Shown here: piece by piece, positions 5,922 to 8,493 of the stretch
Layout: every line of letters begins with the position of its first letter
Numbering within the stretch: position 1 is the stretch's first letter
Source: Lutibacter sp.
GTDB lineage: Bacteria; Bacteroidota; Bacteroidia; Flavobacteriales; Flavobacteriaceae
Assembly: GCA_004195315.1 (NCBI GenBank)
Contig: SDWL01000071.1
Span: 1 to 8,493 of the forward strand
Reading direction: 5' to 3'
Length of the DNA stretch: 8,493 nucleotides
Translations under genes and position numbers: made by a program
The notes under the pieces: generated by a model
Database searches by the model: none
What the model saw: only the letters and a program-made list of their open reading frames with translations
Told to the model about the DNA's origin: nothing

Positions 5922-6978
5922 AACATACCAAAATATTCTGCATAAAACAGAATTCATCCCAAATAAAGATTGGCTCCAAATTAAAACAATTGATATGCAT
6001 ACTGGTGGCGAACCTTTGCGCATAATTGTAAGTGGTTTTCCAGAATTAATTGGTAATTCGGTTTTAGAATACAGACGTTATTGTAAAGATAATTACGACT
6101 ATTTACGTACTACCCTTATGTTTGAACCACGTGGACATGCTGATATGTACGGTTGTGTTTTGGTTCCTCCTAATGACGATGAAGGAGATTTTGGTGTTAT
6201 ATTTTTACATAATGAAGGATATTCTACTATGTGTGGTCATGCCATTATCGCCCTTTCAACTTTAGCTATAGAAATGAATTGGATTGAAGTAAAAGAAGGT
6301 GATAATATTTTAAAAATTGATGCTCCTTGTGGAAGAATTTCCTCTTTTACAAATGTTCAAAATGGAAAAGTAACTGGGGTTCGTTTTCATTGTGTGCCAA
6401 GTTTCGTGGTTGGTTTGGACAGAACTATTGAAGTTAAAGGGTTGGGATCTGTTTCTTACGATTTGGCTTATGGTGGTGCTTTTTACGCTTATGTAGATTT
6501 AAATAAAAATAATTTTGATTTTGACTTAAGTGCAAATTCCTATCGATCAATTATATCGAAAGGAATGGATATTAAAAATGCAGTTATGGAACAAGATAAA
6601 GCGATTTTACACCCATTCGAAAATGATTTAAGTTTTTTATATGGAACCATTTTTATTGGTAATTCAACCAATAAGGAAAATGACAGTAGAAATGTTTGTG
6701 TTTTTGCAGAAGGTGAAGTAGACAGGTGTCCAACTGGGTCAGGAGTTTCAGGAAGAATGGCGATTCATAAGGCTAGAAAAGAAATTAATTTTGGTAAAAA
6801 AATGAGCATTGAAAGTATCACAGATTCTGTTTTTATTGGTTCAATAATTTCTGAGGAAGATTATGGCCCATTTACAGCTGTAGTTCCACAAATAGAAGGA
6901 TCTGCCTATATTACTGGAATGCATACTTTTATAATTGACCCAAATGACCCAATGAAAAATGGATTTATTTTAAGATAA
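5914..6978 (+). CDS. Proline racemase family, probable trans-3-hydroxy-L-proline dehydratase
   Basis: A 354-residue cytosolic, cofactor-free enzyme, inferred to dehydrate trans-3-hydroxy-L-proline to pyrroline-2-carboxylate. Family motifs are DMHTGGEPLR (27-36), EPRGHADMYG (71-80), STMCGHA (104-110) with catalytic Cys107, and EVDRCPTGSG (268-277). In proline racemase and hydroxyproline epimerase the second catalytic residue is a Cys in DRSPCGTG. Here that position is Thr274, as in the human dehydratase L3HYPDH, so racemase activity is not expected. The C-terminal YITGMHTFIIDPNDP also fits the dehydratase branch. Oddly, Cys272 replaces the usual Ser two residues before Thr274. The ATG lies inside the end of the upstream gene (ATGAGTAA, 8-base overlap), so translation is probably coupled. 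The frame is complete and ends before a long hairpin. I am confident of the family and fairly confident of dehydratase over epimerase. Confidence 0.88.
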   Translation: MSKTYQNILHKTEFIPNKDWLQIKTIDMHTGGEPLRIIVSGFPELIGNSVLEYRRYCKDNYDYLRTTLMFEPRGHADMYGCVLVPPNDDEGDFGVIFLHNEGYSTMCGHAIIALSTLAIEMNWIEVKEGDNILKIDAPCGRISSFTNVQNGKVTGVRFHCVPSFVVGLDRTIEVKGLGSVSYDLAYGGAFYAYVDLNKNNFDFDLSANSYRSIISKGMDIKNAVMEQDKAILHPFENDLSFLYGTIFIGNSTNKENDSRNVCVFAEGEVDRCPTGSGVSGRMAIHKARKEINFGKKMSIESITDSVFIGSIISEEDYGPFTAVVPQIEGSAYITGMHTFIIDPNDPMKNGFILR

Positions 6979-7001
6979 ATTAATTTTTCATATCTTTTAA
7001 A

Positions 7002-7053
7002 AAACACTTAATAAACATTGTTTTTCAATAAAAACAATGTTTATTAAGTGTTT
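7002..7053. terminator. 24-bp perfect hairpin, probable bidirectional terminator
   Basis: Bases 7002-7025 are the exact reverse complement of 7030-7053, leaving a CAAT loop. The stem is AT-rich (core CACTTAATAAACATTG). It is only 23 bases past the stop of the dehydratase gene and also downstream of the converging M24 gene, as expected for a shared terminator. T runs outside the stem are weak, but each arm supplies T's at its end. It is longer than an ordinary terminator, so a palindromic mobile element is an alternative. Confidence 0.7.
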
Positions 7054-7167
7054 GATACTCAAAAATAAATTCCCAAATAAATATCTCTTATTTCTAATTT
7101 TAAAAAATAGATATTATTGAGATAAAATATTTATAAAAAAAAATTACCTGAATTTACTTTTTCAATT

Positions 7168-8460
7168 TTAAGAGTTCATTATTGCTTCAATGTCATCAAT
7201 TTCTATTGGCATAGCTTCTGTTAAATTTTTAGGTCCGTTTTCAGTTATTAAATAATCATTTTCCAAACGGCAACCAATTCCTTCCTCAGGAATATAAATC
7301 CCAGGTTCACAAGTTAATACCATTCCAGCTTCAAATTGTCTTGTATATAATCCAACATCGTGAACATCTAATCCAATATGGTGCGCTGTTCCGTGCATAA
7401 AATATTTTTTATACAAAGGTTTATCAGTGTCTTGATTTTTTACATCTTCGGAATTTAATAATCCTAATTTTATTAATTGTTCTTCAACTAAAACTGCCAT
7501 TTCTTTTTCATAAGTTGCTGAAACAGCTCCTGCAACTAATAATTTTGAACCTTCTTTTAAACAATGTAAAACAGCACTATACACTTCCTTTTGCCTTTCG
7601 GAAAATTTTCCGTTTACTGGAAAACATCGAGTTGTATCAGAATTATAATTCGCATAACAAACTCCAAAATCCATTAATATCATATTTCCATCTTTACAAA
7701 CAGCATCATTTGTATTGTAATGCAAGGCACAAGCATTACCTCCTGAAGCTACAATTGGCATAAAGGCATGTCGCTTCCCTCCTTTTTTAATTAATTCATA
7801 TGTTAACTCTGCTTCTAACTCATATTCCTTCATTCCAGGTTTTACAGCCTTTAAAACTCGCTTAAAACTACCAACACTAATGTCAGCAGCTTGCTGCATT
7901 AAGGCTATTTCCTCCTCAGATTTTATTTGACGTAATTCACGCGAAAATTTGGCTGCTCTTTTATAATTATGAAGTGGGTATTTTTCTTTGCACCAAGCTA
8001 TCATTCTATCTTGCTGCGTATTCATTTCAGAGGTTAATGTTTTTTTATGTTCATTATGGCCTAAATAAAAAGTGTCAGCATCAAATGCCATATATTGCAA
8101 TGTAAGTTCAAAATCCTGAAGCCATTTTACATTTTTAATTCCTGAAACTTCAAAAGCTTGTTCTTTAGTTAATTTTTCGCCTTCCCAAATTTTTATGAGG
8201 TCGCTTGTTTCTTTTACAAATAAGATTTCCCTATTTTCAGGTAAAGCAGCATCTGGGTATAAAATTAAAATAGATTCTTCCTGATCAATTCCACTTAAAT
8301 AAAATAATTCATTATTTTGTGTAAACCCCATAACATCATCAGCGTTATTGGGCATTACATCATTTGAAGTTAAAATAGCTATGGAATTAGATTCCATTTT
8401 AGCTGAAAAATTTTTTCTGTTTTTTATAAATAATGACGAAGGGATTTTTTTGTATCTCAT
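7168..8460 (-). CDS. M24 family Xaa-Pro aminopeptidase (aminopeptidase P type)
   Basis: A 430-residue cytosolic di-metal (usually manganese) peptidase that removes an N-terminal residue preceding proline. Residues 1 to about 140 form the aminopeptidase-P N-terminal domain (FYLSGI and EESILIL motifs). The pita-bread catalytic domain follows from about 180. Metal ligands are Asp264 (ILMDFG), Asp275 (NYNSDTTR), His360 (GTAHHIGLD), Glu385 (CEPGIYI) and Glu400 (RLENDYL). His247 (ALHYN) and His367 (DVHD) match the proton-shuttle histidines of E. coli PepP. Every catalytic position is filled, and the length equals that of the family. There is no signal peptide. The 33 bases to the window edge show no clear TAnnTTTG element, so the promoter is probably weak or further upstream. 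The closing segment and HGTAHHIGLDVHD favour PepP over prolidase (PepQ), although dipeptidase activity cannot be excluded. Its role fits the proline theme of the neighbouring operon, but it is separately transcribed. Confidence 0.92.
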   Translation of the reverse strand: MRYKKIPSSLFIKNRKNFSAKMESNSIAILTSNDVMPNNADDVMGFTQNNELFYLSGIDQEESILILYPDAALPENREILFVKETSDLIKIWEGEKLTKEQAFEVSGIKNVKWLQDFELTLQYMAFDADTFYLGHNEHKKTLTSEMNTQQDRMIAWCKEKYPLHNYKRAAKFSRELRQIKSEEEIALMQQAADISVGSFKRVLKAVKPGMKEYELEAELTYELIKKGGKRHAFMPIVASGGNACALHYNTNDAVCKDGNMILMDFGVCYANYNSDTTRCFPVNGKFSERQKEVYSAVLHCLKEGSKLLVAGAVSATYEKEMAVLVEEQLIKLGLLNSEDVKNQDTDKPLYKKYFMHGTAHHIGLDVHDVGLYTRQFEAGMVLTCEPGIYIPEEGIGCRLENDYLITENGPKNLTEAMPIEIDDIEAIMNS

Positions 8461-8493
8461 ATTTTTATTTAATTATATCTGTATAATAAAAAA

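Noticed and set aside
5914..6978. Proline racemase or 4-hydroxyproline epimerase
   Set aside because: The second catalytic position is Thr274 instead of Cys, which is the hallmark of the dehydratase branch.
7070..7130. TATCTC/GAGATA inverted repeat between the long hairpin and the M24 gene
   Set aside because: The arms are six bases with a spacer of about 35-40 A/T-rich bases, which is weak and likely to be chance.

Overview
The window is low-GC, AT-rich bacterial DNA that looks like a member of the Flavobacteriaceae (Bacteroidota). The reasons are the protein families and their sequence style, the absence of clear Shine-Dalgarno motifs before the starts, a TTG / TACTTTTG promoter of the Bacteroidota type upstream of the phnA-like gene, and an intergenic structured element of a kind I recall from flavobacterial genomes. 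The first 19 bases are not genomic. They match the Tn5/Nextera mosaic-end adapter, so the window starts at an untrimmed assembly edge.

Layout, left to right: a nearly complete M20 metallodipeptidase (+) missing only its first few codons; a strong bidirectional terminator; a PhnA/YjdM-like zinc-ribbon protein (-) with a recognisable promoter; a 301-base intergenic stretch holding a structured repeat and two further inverted repeats; a DUF4407 membrane coiled-coil protein (+), whose ancestral start seems to be interrupted by a TGA; a convergent S37-type serine peptidase lipoprotein (-); then, divergently, a two-gene overlapping operon (+) of an ornithine cyclodeaminase/mu-crystallin family reductase and a proline-racemase-family dehydratase; a 24-bp perfect hairpin; and a cytosolic Xaa-Pro aminopeptidase of family M24 (-) at the right edge.

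The most informative block is the overlapping pair. The Cys/Thr active-site pair of the racemase-family protein indicates trans-3-hydroxy-L-proline dehydratase rather than a racemase or epimerase. Its product, delta-1-pyrroline-2-carboxylate, is the substrate reduced to L-proline by known ornithine cyclodeaminase-family reductases. With a secreted or surface tripeptidyl-type peptidase on the divergent side, an Xaa-Pro aminopeptidase downstream and an M20 dipeptidase upstream, the neighbourhood can be read as breakdown of proline- and hydroxyproline-rich (collagen-like) peptides to L-proline. The pairing of the two enzymes is well supported. The wider cluster is inference, because the peptidases are separately transcribed and common in this family of bacteria.

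I found no tRNA, rRNA, CRISPR array, insertion sequence or phage gene. I do not see an undescribed multi-gene system. The less explained items are the DUF4407 gene with its disrupted start, the structured intergenic element, and the cysteine two residues before the catalytic threonine of the dehydratase.
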